Shown here: in pieces, positions 53,020 through 61,735 of the stretch
Numbering within the stretch: the stretch's first letter is position 1
How the letters are laid out: every line of letters begins with the position of its first letter
DNA from: Endozoicomonas sp. G2_1
GTDB lineage: Bacteria; Pseudomonadota; Gammaproteobacteria; Enterobacterales; Alteromonadaceae
NCBI RefSeq assembly: GCF_017744155.1
Contig: NZ_JAGHQT010000004.1
Span: 186,001-250,000, forward strand
Direction of reading: 5' to 3'
DNA length: 64,000 nt
The notes under the pieces: model-generated
Databases searched by the model: none
The model's input: only the letters and a program-made list of their open reading frames with translations
What the model was told of the DNA's origin: nothing
Translations under genes and position numbers: made by a program

Positions 53020-54285
53020 ATGGAAATTTTAGCTAACTACGGTTCAACCTTAGTTATAATTGCTGCGGTTGTCGGTTTTTTAATGGCTTGGGGTATTGGT
53101 GCTAATGACGTCGCTAATGCAATGGGAACGTCAGTAGGTTCGAAAGCACTAACCATTAAGCAAGCGATTATTATCGCAATGGTATTTGAGTTTGCCGGTG
53201 CCTATTTAGCCGGTGGTGAAGTGACCTCAACAATCCGTAAGGGCATTATTGATACCGCTTACTTCGTTGATATTCCCGAATTGTTAGTCTTTGGTATGAT
53301 CTCGGCGTTATTTGCCGCCGCGATTTGGCTATTAGTGGCCTCGGCCCTCGGTTGGCCAGTATCAACAACTCACTCAATTATTGGCGCTATTATTGGTTTT
53401 GCTGCGATTGGCGTAGGCCCTGAAACCGTCACTTGGAGTGCGGTTGGCGGTATTGTGGGTAGCTGGGTGGTAACGCCGTTAATCTCTGGTGTGATTGCCT
53501 TTTTAATCTTTAACAGCGCGCAAAAACTGATTTTTGACACCGACAATCCATTGGCAAAAGCAAAGCAATACGTGCCGTTTTATATGTTCTTAGCCGGTAT
53601 GATCCTATCGCTAGTGACCATTAAAAAAGGTTTAAAACACGTTGGTTTAGAGCTTGGCGTGGCCGAAGGTTATATCTATGCTGTTGTGGTTGCCGTTATT
53701 GTTGCGATTATTGGTAAGGTGTTTATTAACCGTTTGAACTTTGACGAAAAAGCCAAGAAAGACAGTCAGTACGTCAACGTTGAAAAAGTATTCGCTATTT
53801 TGATGATAGTCACCGCTTGTTGTATGGCTTTTGCCCACGGTTCAAACGATGTCGCTAACGCGATTGGGCCACTCGCTGCGGTTGCTAGTGTTGTTGAAAA
53901 TGGCGGCGAAATTACCGCTAAATCTGAACTGGTTTGGTGGATTTTACCACTAGGTGGTTTGGGTATTGTTGCCGGTTTAGCGCTGTTTGGTCATAAGGTT
54001 ATTGCCACCATTGGCAGTGGTATTACTCATTTAACACCTAGTCGCGGTTTTGCTGCTGAGTTAGCAGCGGCTTGTACCGTGGTTATTGCTTCAGGTACTG
54101 GTTTACCTATTTCAACCACGCAAACACTTGTAGGTGCCGTATTAGGTGTTGGTATGGCTCGCGGTATTGCTGCTATCAACATCGGCGTAGTGCGTAATAT
54201 TGTTATTTCATGGGTAGTGACCCTGCCAGCCGGTGCTGCAATGTCGATTGTTATCTTCTGGGCATTACAGGCGGCGTTTACTTAG
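53020..54285 (+). CDS. Inorganic phosphate transporter, PiT family
   Basis: A 421-residue transporter with the two duplicated PiT signatures: GANDVANAMGTSVGSKALT near residue 28 and HGSNDVANAIGPLAAV near 276, plus GWPVSTTHSIIGAIIGF and GTGLPISTTQTLVGAVLGVG. About ten to eleven membrane helices. It is the low-affinity, proton- or sodium-coupled phosphate (or metal-phosphate) uptake system, contrasting with Pst nearby. It is in an operon with the DUF47 gene and closed by a strong terminator. Confidence 0.95.
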   Translation: MEILANYGSTLVIIAAVVGFLMAWGIGANDVANAMGTSVGSKALTIKQAIIIAMVFEFAGAYLAGGEVTSTIRKGIIDTAYFVDIPELLVFGMISALFAAAIWLLVASALGWPVSTTHSIIGAIIGFAAIGVGPETVTWSAVGGIVGSWVVTPLISGVIAFLIFNSAQKLIFDTDNPLAKAKQYVPFYMFLAGMILSLVTIKKGLKHVGLELGVAEGYIYAVVVAVIVAIIGKVFINRLNFDEKAKKDSQYVNVEKVFAILMIVTACCMAFAHGSNDVANAIGPLAAVASVVENGGEITAKSELVWWILPLGGLGIVAGLALFGHKVIATIGSGITHLTPSRGFAAELAAACTVVIASGTGLPISTTQTLVGAVLGVGMARGIAAINIGVVRNIVISWVVTLPAGAAMSIVIFWALQAAFT

Positions 54286-54346
54286 CAATAGTTTACTTAG
54301 CAATATAAGCTAAGCAATACAGGGCTTAGTCAGAGAATTTTATTGG

Positions 54347-54382
54347 AAAATCCATTACTAGTGTAGTAATGGATTTTTTTTT
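54347..54382 (+). terminator. Intrinsic terminator after the PiT gene
   Basis: AAAATCCATTACTA (54347-54360), loop GTG, TAGTAATGGATTTT (54364-54377), then TTTTT. Perfect 14-bp stem. Confidence 0.95.
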
Positions 54383-54417
54383 GCCGGAATTTTGTTAATC
54401 TGAGCAAACTAACGGTA

Positions 54418-54451
54418 TTGTCATAAAAATGTCATCGAGCTAAATGACAAT
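54418..54451 (+). promoter_or_regulatory. Pho box and promoter of phoR-pstS
   Basis: TTGTCAT-AAAA-ATGTCAT (54418-54435) matches the PhoB site closely (12 of 14 repeat bases). GACAAT (54446-54451) sits 10 bp further as -10, the same geometry as at pstC. A further inverted half site ATGACAA lies at 54444-54450, overlapping the -10. Confidence 0.9.
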
Positions 54452-54519
54452 ACACAAACAATTTTGGCCAGTAAATTTGCGCTGCCAATCAAGTACGTCT
54501 TACTAAGCTTTTATAGATT

Positions 54520-55854
54520 ATGTCGTTTCATTTTACTGGCTTTTCGCTTTATGTCCGCCTAGCCATACTAGTTACCATTGCCGCGTTTATTGGCTACTTT
54601 GTCGGTTATTTTTGGCCAACAATTGCTGTCGCCTTATTACTGGCATTGTTGTGGCAAATTCGTCATCTCAACCAGCTAAGAAGCTGGCTTTGGCGCACAA
54701 ACACCATTACACCGCCACAGTCAGAAGGTGTCTGGGGAGCAATTTATGACGGTTTATTTCATCTAGTTAAAAAGCACAGATCTAAACAGCGCCGAGCCAA
54801 CCAACGGATTAGACGATTTCGCGATGGCGCCGAGGCATTACCCGATGCTGCGTTGGTGCTATCTGATGATTTTGTTATTGAATGGGGTAATAAAAAGGCG
54901 CAAAAGCTGCTCGGGATTAGACGCTCAGGTGACGTTGGTCAGCGCATCAATAATCTGATCCGGCATCCTGACTTTACCGAATTTCTCGCCAAAGGTGACT
55001 TTGATAGTTTATGCCATATTCCATCGCCAGTTAACGATACTATTCAGCTTGAACTCAGGGTGATGCCCTACGGGACAGAGCAAGTACTATTTCTCGCCCG
55101 TGATGTCAGTAAAATTTATCGCCTTGAACAAATGCGTCGAGACTTTGTCGCCAACGTTTCTCACGAACTGAAAACACCACTGACCGTGATGCGCGGTTAT
55201 GTTGAAATGATTCAAGCGACCGATGAAGGTTTTGACAGCCATTGGCAAAAAGTTTTTGGCACCATGGAAGCGCAAGTGTCGCGTATGGACCGCCTGGTAG
55301 AGCAGCTGTTAACCCTGTCAAAAGTTGAAATTAATTCCGACCAAGATAACAAGCAGTTTCTTGACATGCCGCGAATGTTAAACGGCCTTATTGATGACGC
55401 TAAATGGTTAAACCAAGACAAAAATCACAATATTCAGGCGGATATTCGCGGTGATTTATCAATCGTTGGTATTGATACTGAGATTAAAAGTGCCTGTGCT
55501 AATTTGATTGCCAATGCGATTGCGTACACGCCTGCTGGTGGTGATATTGAAGTCAGTTGGCAAATGGTTGGCAATAAAGCCAAGTTTTCGGTTAAAGATT
55601 CTGGACCGGGCATTAAGCCTGAACACGTCAATCGTTTAACCGAGCGCTTTTATCGAGTTGATAAGTCGCGCTCTCGCAATACTGGGGGTTCAGGGCTGGG
55701 TTTGGCAATTGTCAAACACGTATTGCAACATCACAATGCTGAATTGGCGATTGATTCTAAGTGGGGCAAAGGTAGTGAGTTCTCAATTTATTTTGAAAAA
55801 CCTAAGACCAGCCGCAAGAATAAAAAGAAAAAAGACAAAGATAAGGGTAAGTAA
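54520..55854 (+). CDS. phoR: Phosphate regulon sensor histidine kinase PhoR
   Basis: A 444-residue kinase. Two N-terminal membrane helices (about 10-30 and 33-46) lack a real periplasmic sensor loop, as in PhoR. A PAS domain (about 98-200, LPDAALVLSDDFVIEWGN) follows, then HisKA with His215 in ANVSHELKTPLTV and HATPase with NLIANAIAYTP, DSGPGIKPEH and GGSGLGLAIVKH. It ends in a Lys-rich tail. No response regulator gene phoB lies next to it. The stop is directly followed by the GTG of pstS, so the two are coupled. Confidence 0.94.
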   Translation: MSFHFTGFSLYVRLAILVTIAAFIGYFVGYFWPTIAVALLLALLWQIRHLNQLRSWLWRTNTITPPQSEGVWGAIYDGLFHLVKKHRSKQRRANQRIRRFRDGAEALPDAALVLSDDFVIEWGNKKAQKLLGIRRSGDVGQRINNLIRHPDFTEFLAKGDFDSLCHIPSPVNDTIQLELRVMPYGTEQVLFLARDVSKIYRLEQMRRDFVANVSHELKTPLTVMRGYVEMIQATDEGFDSHWQKVFGTMEAQVSRMDRLVEQLLTLSKVEINSDQDNKQFLDMPRMLNGLIDDAKWLNQDKNHNIQADIRGDLSIVGIDTEIKSACANLIANAIAYTPAGGDIEVSWQMVGNKAKFSVKDSGPGIKPEHVNRLTERFYRVDKSRSRNTGGSGLGLAIVKHVLQHHNAELAIDSKWGKGSEFSIYFEKPKTSRKNKKKKDKDKGK

Positions 55855-56862
55855 GTGAACTCGATCAAGCAGTGGCTTAACTCCACTATCTCCTTATTAT
55901 TGATTTGTCTGGTAACTAGTCAATCAACCTTTGCACAAGAGGCGTCGACAAGCCAGAACCGCGCTGTGCCCCATTATTTGCCCACGTACCAAAAGGTCAG
56001 TGGTATCTCTGGTAATTTAAGCTCGGTCGGCTCTGATACGTTGGCAAATATGATGACCTATTGGGCGGAAGAATTTAAGCGCCTTTATCCAAGCGTTAAC
56101 ATTCAAATCCAAGCGGCGGGGTCATCGACAGCGCCACCTGCGTTAACCGAAGCAACTGCCAATATTGGCCTGATGAGTCGTGCGATGAAAACGCGCGAGC
56201 TTGAAGCCTTTGAAAAACAATACGGTTATCCGCCAACAGCAGTGAAAGTAGCCATTGATGCTTTGGCGATATTTGTTCACCAAGACAATCCAATTAGTGG
56301 TTTAACGCTGGCACAAGTAGACGCCATTTTTTCAGCTAATCGCAAATGTGGTGCCATTGCCAAAGCCAACCATTGGGGCGATTTGGGCTTAAAAGGACAA
56401 TGGGCTAAACGCGATTTACAGCTCTACGGTCGTAACTCGGTTTCTGGTACCTATGGTTACTTCAAACACCAAGCCTTGTGCCGCGGAGATTTTAACAACA
56501 GTGTTAACGAGCAACCGGGTTCTGCCTCGGTGGTTCAATCGGTTGCAGCGTCGCTTAATGGTATTGGCTATTCAGGAATTGGCTATCGAACCTCTGGTGT
56601 CCGGGCTTTGCCAATTTCTAATGATGGTAAAAATTACGTTGATGCTAACTTAGTCAATACCGTAAACGGTCAGTACCCACTGGCACGACATTTATATTTG
56701 TATGTTAACAAAGCGCCGAATAAACCTTTGCCGCCAATGGAGGCTGAGTTTATTAAGCTAGTATTGTCAAAGTTAGGGCAGGCAGTTGTCGCCAAAGACG
56801 GTTATATTCCACTGCCAATTTCGACTGTGTTCGAAGAGTTAGAAATACTTGGTTTGCGCTAA
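55855..56862 (+). CDS. pstS: Phosphate ABC transporter substrate-binding protein, PstS family
   Basis: A 335-residue periplasmic protein with a signal peptide (about 1-27, ending TFAQ). The phosphate-binding loops [30 protein letters not shown] and [17 protein letters not shown] correspond to PstS-type domains. GTG start abutting the phoR stop. It would deliver phosphate to the PstCAB transporter encoded 10 kb upstream; separation from pstCAB but coupling to phoR is unusual. The gene is the last of the phosphate region. Confidence 0.88.
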   Translation: MNSIKQWLNSTISLLLICLVTSQSTFAQEASTSQNRAVPHYLPTYQKVSGISGNLSSVGSDTLANMMTYWAEEFKRLYPSVNIQIQAAGSSTAPPALTEATANIGLMSRAMKTRELEAFEKQYGYPPTAVKVAIDALAIFVHQDNPISGLTLAQVDAIFSANRKCGAIAKANHWGDLGLKGQWAKRDLQLYGRNSVSGTYGYFKHQALCRGDFNNSVNEQPGSASVVQSVAASLNGIGYSGIGYRTSGVRALPISNDGKNYVDANLVNTVNGQYPLARHLYLYVNKAPNKPLPPMEAEFIKLVLSKLGQAVVAKDGYIPLPISTVFEELEILGLR

Positions 56863-57083
56863 TTATTGTTAAACTCAAAAGTGTTATGTGTTTTTAATGC
56901 AAAGGTTTGATCACTACTTGCAGTTTTATTTTTAATCGTTATTATTGATTTAAAGTTGTTTTTTAACAATAAAAACTAACTAAAATAGTCAAGCAAATAA
57001 AAATAAACAGTAAAGTAAATTAATCCAATAGCGACGGCAGATAACTCAAAAGAGCTTAACAACAAGTCAAAAAACAAGTCAAA

Positions 57084-57977
57084 ATGATATTACCTAACTT
57101 AAAACACTTACAATATTTGGTGGCTTTACATCAGCACCAACACTTCAATCGCGCCGCGGCGGCTTGCTTTATTAGCCAGTCAACCTTGAGTAGCGCAATT
57201 ATCAAGCTTGAAGAGCAACTTGGTTGCCAATTAATTGAGCGCGACCACAAGGCGTTTATTTTTACTAGTCAAGGTGAAAAAGTGGTTGAGTATGCCCGCC
57301 AACTGATTAACAACGCCAATGAACTTGTGCAGTATACTCAACATCAAGGTGATCCCGCTTCTGGTACGATTCGAATTGGCTCTATTCCCACCGTTGCGCC
57401 GTATTTGTTAACTGACGTTGTTCAAGCGTGCCGTGAAAAGCTACCTAATCTGGCGCTTTATATTGTTGAAGATACTACGCAAAACCTGATGGCAAAGTTA
57501 GGAGCGGGTGAAATTGACTTAGCCATTTTAGCGCTGCCTGTTAAAGGCCATAATTTTAAAACTAAGATCTTGGGACAAGATGCGTTTTATATTGCTGGAG
57601 AACAGGGCTTAGTTAGGCAGTTTCAAAGTAACCACGATTATCAGCAAGTGCCAGAGCAAAGTGTTTTTCTGCTGAACGAAGAGCATTGTTTAACTGAGCA
57701 TGCGGTCTCAGCATGTCAGCTTGGTGATCAAAGTCGCATCCACAATTTTTCTGCTTCTAGTTTGTCTACCTTAGTGCAAATGACAGCTTTTCATCAGGGC
57801 TTCACGTTTTTACCTGAAATGGCTGTTAACAAAGGCGTTGGTGAAAATGAAGGACTTACCGTTGAACGGTTAGGGGACGATGTTTATCGCGATATTGGTA
57901 TGATGTGGCGACCAACTAGCATGCGCCAGCGGACATTTTTAATGCTTGCTGAGCTCGTTTCAGAGTTACTCGACTAG
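57084..57977 (+). CDS. oxyR: OxyR-like LysR family regulator
   Basis: A 297-residue LysR-type regulator with N-terminal helix-turn-helix (HFNRAAAACFISQSTLSSAI, residues 20-39). The two redox cysteines of OxyR are conserved in place and spacing: Cys202 and Cys211 in EEHCLTEHAVSAC (E. coli Cys199/Cys208). It is therefore expected to sense hydrogen peroxide by disulfide formation and activate defence genes. It is transcribed alone and no catalase or peroxiredoxin gene is adjacent. The N-terminal MILPNLKHLQYL fits the family. Confidence 0.82.
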   Translation: MILPNLKHLQYLVALHQHQHFNRAAAACFISQSTLSSAIIKLEEQLGCQLIERDHKAFIFTSQGEKVVEYARQLINNANELVQYTQHQGDPASGTIRIGSIPTVAPYLLTDVVQACREKLPNLALYIVEDTTQNLMAKLGAGEIDLAILALPVKGHNFKTKILGQDAFYIAGEQGLVRQFQSNHDYQQVPEQSVFLLNEEHCLTEHAVSACQLGDQSRIHNFSASSLSTLVQMTAFHQGFTFLPEMAVNKGVGENEGLTVERLGDDVYRDIGMMWRPTSMRQRTFLMLAELVSELLD

Positions 57978-58147
57978 CAACGCCAGCCAATCTCGTTTTG
58001 GCCTCAGTATTATTTGAGGCCAAGCACTTTCCTTATTCAACGATTAATTTTGATTTTTTTCAAAACTTTCCAAACTATTTCTTCCTTCATCTCGACTATA
58101 TATATCAAACAACAATAAATAACTGAATAAACGAGGGGTTCAAGCCA

Positions 58148-58714
58148 TTGAAGGTTTTTGAACGAAGTGATGAAAGCTTGATTAAACAAGCATTAAACGG
58201 CAAAAAGTCAGCATGGCTGAGCTTGGTTAAGCGCTATGAGAAGCCCGTTTACAATTTTGCTTTGCGCATGGTGTCTAACCCAGATGATGCGCTTGATTTA
58301 ATGCAAGAAATCTTTGTTGCCGTGTTTCGCAATTTAAGCTCGTTTCGCGGTGATAGTCCGTTTAAAGGTTGGCTATTTAAAATAGCGCACTATCGCTGTG
58401 TTGAATTCTACCGCCGCAGACGGCCAAATATATCGCTCGATCAAACAGCCGAGCCAGAAGATGAAGCGACTTATGTTTGTCCTGAAAGTCAATTATTCGC
58501 TGATCAGCAAGCCTTAGTTTTACAAGGCGCAATGCAGAAGTTGGCATTTAATCAGCGAGTAGTGGTTGAAATGAAATTTTTTCAACATTTTACCTTTGAG
58601 CAAATCGCTCAGCAGTTGGGAATATCGAGCAATACCGCAAAGTCGAGGCTTTACAGTGCTCTCGACAAACTTAAAGAACATTTAGACGTAAATACTGAGG
58701 TGAGCTATGACTGA
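58148..58714 (+). CDS. ECF RNA polymerase sigma factor
   Basis: A 188-residue sigma-70 family extracytoplasmic function factor. Region 2 (NFALRMVSNPDDALDLMQEI, then FRNLSSFRGDSPFKGWLFKIA) and region 4 (FEQIAQQLGISSNTAKSRLY) are complete. It starts with TTG at 58148; GAGGGG lies about 12 bp upstream. It overlaps the next gene, a single-span protein, by 8 bp, the normal layout of a sigma/anti-sigma pair. The ECF subgroup and signal are unknown. Confidence 0.9.
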   Translation: MKVFERSDESLIKQALNGKKSAWLSLVKRYEKPVYNFALRMVSNPDDALDLMQEIFVAVFRNLSSFRGDSPFKGWLFKIAHYRCVEFYRRRRPNISLDQTAEPEDEATYVCPESQLFADQQALVLQGAMQKLAFNQRVVVEMKFFQHFTFEQIAQQLGISSNTAKSRLYSALDKLKEHLDVNTEVSYD

Positions 58715-59453
58715 TAAACGCGATCAGCGTCAGCACTCAAAAGATGATGAACAGGCGTTTCTCGATTGGTTGAATCAAGGGGATGAGGCACAAGAAACAG
58801 CGCTAGCCGATGAGACGTGGCAATCGCGTCAGGCGACGGCTAATTTTGTCTCACAAGTTTCCAAGCACAGCCAAGATGCTAGCGTGCCCAACTGGCATCG
58901 AGAGGCGACATTTGATAATGGCATTAGGCAGCAGAGCAATACCTGGTGGAGTCAGTGGTTACCGATTAGCTCAATGGCGTTCTCATGTTTTGCACTGGCC
59001 TTAGTTTTATTTAATGTTCAACTAACTACGACAGAGCAAGGGCTTACACTTGCCTTTGGTAATGCCAACGTTGCTAATAACGGTGCTAGTGGTGTTGAAA
59101 ATACAGCTGACGCAGAGCGCTTAAACGAACAGCAGTTAGCGCAATTGTCAGATGTACTAGATAGGCGCTTACAGGAATTTGCCAATCAGCAAAAATTAAT
59201 TCTCGCTGATCACACTAATGATTTACAAGCGCAGCAACAAAGCAGTAATTTACAGCTCGCGAGCTATATTTTGTCGACCTCAAGACAAGAGCGCAAAGAG
59301 GATTTTGGCGACTTTATCAAGTTTGTTAACCAACAGCGCAAAGACGACCAACTCAGTCAGGAAATTCAGTTTAAACAATTAGAGCAAACATTACTTTGGC
59401 AACAAACCGCCAATACCAGTAGTTATCAAGACAAGTGGCAAAGCCAGGAGTAG
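58707..59453 (+). CDS. Probable anti-sigma factor (single-span membrane protein)
   Basis: A 248-residue protein with an acidic, Gln-rich cytoplasmic part (about 1-75), one membrane helix (about 82-105, WLPISSMAFSCFALALVLFN) and a periplasmic part with a Gln-rich coiled-coil segment (about 140-235). There is no zinc-binding HxxxCxxC motif, so if it is an anti-sigma factor it is not of the ZAS type. The call rests on overlap with the ECF gene and topology, not on a family match. Confidence 0.6.
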   Translation: MTDKRDQRQHSKDDEQAFLDWLNQGDEAQETALADETWQSRQATANFVSQVSKHSQDASVPNWHREATFDNGIRQQSNTWWSQWLPISSMAFSCFALALVLFNVQLTTTEQGLTLAFGNANVANNGASGVENTADAERLNEQQLAQLSDVLDRRLQEFANQQKLILADHTNDLQAQQQSSNLQLASYILSTSRQERKEDFGDFIKFVNQQRKDDQLSQEIQFKQLEQTLLWQQTANTSSYQDKWQSQE

Positions 59454-59456
59454 AAG

Positions 59457-60383
59457 ATGAAAAAGTTTATTATGATCAGCCCTATATTATTGAGTTTAGG
59501 CGTTAGCTCGGCAGTTTATGGGCAAGCGCAAGGCCACGAAAAAATAGCCAAACAGCTCAATATTATGACCGACATCTTAAAGTCGTCTTTGGCTGCGGGC
59601 AGTGAACAACAAGGCTACAAAGTAATTCGAATTGACAGTACTTACCTCTCAGGCCAAGGGGCGCTATTTACTGTACAAAGTCACAGCCGCGGACATACCA
59701 AATACTTTGGTGATTTTGGTGAACACAAAATAGAGTTACCACCGATGCCGCCATTACCTGAATTGTCTGGATTAAAAGAGCTTACCGATGTACCAGATAT
59801 TGAGTTTGTTGTTGAGTCGAGTTACCAAGATGCGATGCAAGAGTATCAAGTAGCGCTCGAGTCTCTAGGCAATGGCCGCCACGCTTATCGAGAGCTGCAA
59901 GAGCAGCAAAGAGACATCGCTTATGAGATCAGAGACATTGACCGCGAGATTCGCGACTTGGAATATCAAACCAAGCGATTGAGCAAGAACAAAGAAGAAG
60001 CTCAATCGTTAAAACAAGAGCTCAAACAAGCGCAAGCTCGTCGTCAGGCCATGAAAAAGTCACTCGACAAGGCCAATCAGGCGCTGAATAAAGCACGACA
60101 GGAGCAGAAAAAAGCAAAAATTAAGCAAGAGCAAGCACGGGCTGGATATTACCGAGGGTTAACCTTGTCATTGGCTGAAACGTTTTGCGCATACGGCAAT
60201 GGTTTAAGAGCTATTCCCAACGACCAACATATCAGTGTTATCGTAAAAAATGCCGGAGCTAAAAAGCGTTCAGGTTATCAAGATCAAATTATTGTTTTTA
60301 ATAAGAAAGATATTAACCAATGCAGCTTGGACAAAATCACCAGTGAAAAACTGGTTGAAAAAAGTCGTCAGTATTCGTTTTAG
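59457..60383 (+). CDS. Exported coiled-coil protein of the ECF operon, function unknown
   Basis: A 308-residue protein with a signal peptide (about 1-22, ending VYGQA). A mixed N-terminal domain (about 25-95) and a C-terminal domain (about 235-290, with Cys near 243 and 287) flank a long charged coiled coil (about 145-230, IAYEIRDIDREIRDLEYQTK). The last two cysteines may form a disulfide. It lies 3 bp after the membrane gene, so it is in the sigma operon and may be its target or sensor partner. No family recognised. Confidence 0.65.
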   Translation: MKKFIMISPILLSLGVSSAVYGQAQGHEKIAKQLNIMTDILKSSLAAGSEQQGYKVIRIDSTYLSGQGALFTVQSHSRGHTKYFGDFGEHKIELPPMPPLPELSGLKELTDVPDIEFVVESSYQDAMQEYQVALESLGNGRHAYRELQEQQRDIAYEIRDIDREIRDLEYQTKRLSKNKEEAQSLKQELKQAQARRQAMKKSLDKANQALNKARQEQKKAKIKQEQARAGYYRGLTLSLAETFCAYGNGLRAIPNDQHISVIVKNAGAKKRSGYQDQIIVFNKKDINQCSLDKITSEKLVEKSRQYSF

Positions 60384-60409
60384 CGCTAGACTTATTGATT
60401 CAATCATGC

Positions 60410-60440
60410 AAAAGAGCACATGTTGTGCTCTTTTTTATTT
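60410..60440 (+). terminator. Intrinsic terminator of the ECF operon
   Basis: AAAAGAGCACA (60410-60420), loop TGT, TGTGCTCTTTT (60424-60434), then TTATTTT. Confidence 0.92.
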
Positions 60441-60448
60441 TCTTGACA

Positions 60449-61064
60449 GCTAAACCACCTACTTTAGTAGGTGGTCATTGTTAAAAAGGCTATGCCTGAA
60501 ATATCTACTCATGTTACATCCCCGTTTGATTTTTAGCGAAGTCAAATAGGAGACTAACATGAGTAGATATGAGCAAGCATCGCACGTATTTTGGCGGTGT
60601 CAATATCATATAGTTTGGACACCGAAGTATCGGTTTAGAATATTGAAGAATAATATTGGTAAGGATGTTTACCGATTTATTCATATTTATTGCGATAAGC
60701 TTGGTGTAAAAGTGATGGAGTTAAATGTACAAATAGACCATGTACATATAGTCGTTAAAGTCCCACCGAAGTTATCAATTTCTCAATTGATGGGATGTTT
60801 AAAGGGAAGGTTAGCCTTAAAGCTATTCAATAAATATCCGCACTTACGTAAGAATAAAGCATGGGGTGGTCGTTTTTGGCAACGAGGCTATTTCGTTGAC
60901 TCTGTAGGTATTAACGAAGAAATCATCAGGCGTTATGTACGGCATCAAAACAAGATGGAGAAACAAGAAGAGAAACGTCAATTACATTTACTAGGATAAC
61001 CCAGCCCCCTTGTTTAGGGGGCTTACGCAAAGCCACCTTCTTTAGAAGGTGGATTCTTTACTTT
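60449..61064 (+). mobile_element. IS200/IS605-family element with terminal hairpins
   Basis: Subterminal hairpins mark the ends: CCACCTAC-TTTA-GTAGGTGG (60455-60474) on the left and CCACCTTC-TTTA-GAAGGTGG (61033-61052) on the right, both 8-bp perfect stems with the same TTTA loop. Between them is a single TnpA gene. A weak hairpin (60528-60549 region, TTTGA...TCAAA) sits before its ribosome site, and another (AGCCCCC...GGGGGCT, 61003-61023) follows its stop. These are traits of IS200-type elements, which lack inverted terminal repeats and target duplications. Exact outer cleavage points are uncertain by about 10 bp. Confidence 0.85.
60559..60999 (+). CDS. tnpA: IS200/IS605-family Y1 HUH transposase TnpA
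   Basis: A 146-residue single-strand DNA transposase. The HUH motif is His61-Val-His63 in IDHVHIVVKV, and the nucleophile is Tyr126 in EIIRRYVRHQ. The start CQYHIVWTPKYRFRIL is typical of the IS200/IS605 group. Length is normal and the frame is intact, so it may be active. AGGAG lies before the ATG, downstream of a hairpin that may limit its translation. No tnpB is present. Confidence 0.95.
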   Translation: MSRYEQASHVFWRCQYHIVWTPKYRFRILKNNIGKDVYRFIHIYCDKLGVKVMELNVQIDHVHIVVKVPPKLSISQLMGCLKGRLALKLFNKYPHLRKNKAWGGRFWQRGYFVDSVGINEEIIRRYVRHQNKMEKQEEKRQLHLLG

Positions 61065-61067
61065 GAG

Positions 61068-61463
61068 TTATTTGCCAATAGCGACGGTAAGTTGGTCGAA
61101 TAATTTTATTTGGTCGATAACTTTTACCACAGTGTCGTAAGTGACATTAGCGTGAGGGATAACAACAGCACTACTAGTTTCATTTTTAGCGAGAAAGTTC
61201 TCAATTCTGGCTGGAATACGCTCAATATCGACTGCTTTTCCATTGAACTGAATTAACCCGTTTTCATTGATTTGTAGCATAATCACAGGTTTGTTAGGAC
61301 TGTTACTTTGACTTTTATTTGGCCGGTTAATCAGTAATCCTTCCTCTTTGACAAAAGAGGTCGTGACAATAAAAAAGATCAATAAAATAAACACAATGTC
61401 GAGCATAGGTGTCATATCGACGTCTGAGTTTTGCTCTTGAAGCTGTCGTTTAGTTTTACTCAT
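61068..61463 (-). CDS. exbD: ExbD/TolR family biopolymer transport protein
   Basis: A 131-residue protein with one membrane helix (about 19-39) containing the essential aspartate (Asp22 in TPMLDIVFILLIFF), and a periplasmic domain of about 90 residues ending VTYDTVVKVIDQIKLFDQLTVAIG. Works with ExbB and TonB to energise outer membrane transporters. No exbB, tonB or tolQ gene lies on either side; a solitary exbD is unusual. The IS200 element ends within about 10 bp of its stop codon. Confidence 0.9.
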   Translation of the reverse strand: MSKTKRQLQEQNSDVDMTPMLDIVFILLIFFIVTTSFVKEEGLLINRPNKSQSNSPNKPVIMLQINENGLIQFNGKAVDIERIPARIENFLAKNETSSAVVIPHANVTYDTVVKVIDQIKLFDQLTVAIGK

Positions 61464-61735
61464 AGTGTTTCCTTCTTGTTTTGTTGATACTATTACATAT
61501 TTCGACGATATTCTTCGTAGTTCTTTTTGATAAATATAAGCTGAATTCTTTTAAATGCAAAATTAATTTACGAATTGATTCGTATTGTTGCTATGAATGT
61601 AAAGTCAGAAAATAGTGAAAGATACAGTTGTGCGGTTTATCAGCAGAAGATTTTAGTCTTGCAAAGAATTAGCTGCTGTATGTTGCAGAGTGAATTGGTA
61701 GAATAATGCGATAAATATTTAGATAAGATAAAACT

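Noticed and set aside
57998-58023. TTGGCCTCA/TGAGGCCAA hairpin after oxyR as a terminator
   Set aside because: Stem is good but no T tract follows, so I do not list it as a terminator.
58060-58110. Sigma-E-like autoregulatory promoter (AAACTT ... TCTCGA) before the ECF gene
   Set aside because: The spacing between the two parts is about 20 bp or more, not the 16-17 bp required.
60559-60999. Transposase read as a REP-associated (RAYT) enzyme
   Set aside because: The start CQYHIVWTPKYR and the two element-end hairpins fit IS200/IS605; no REP sequences surround it.
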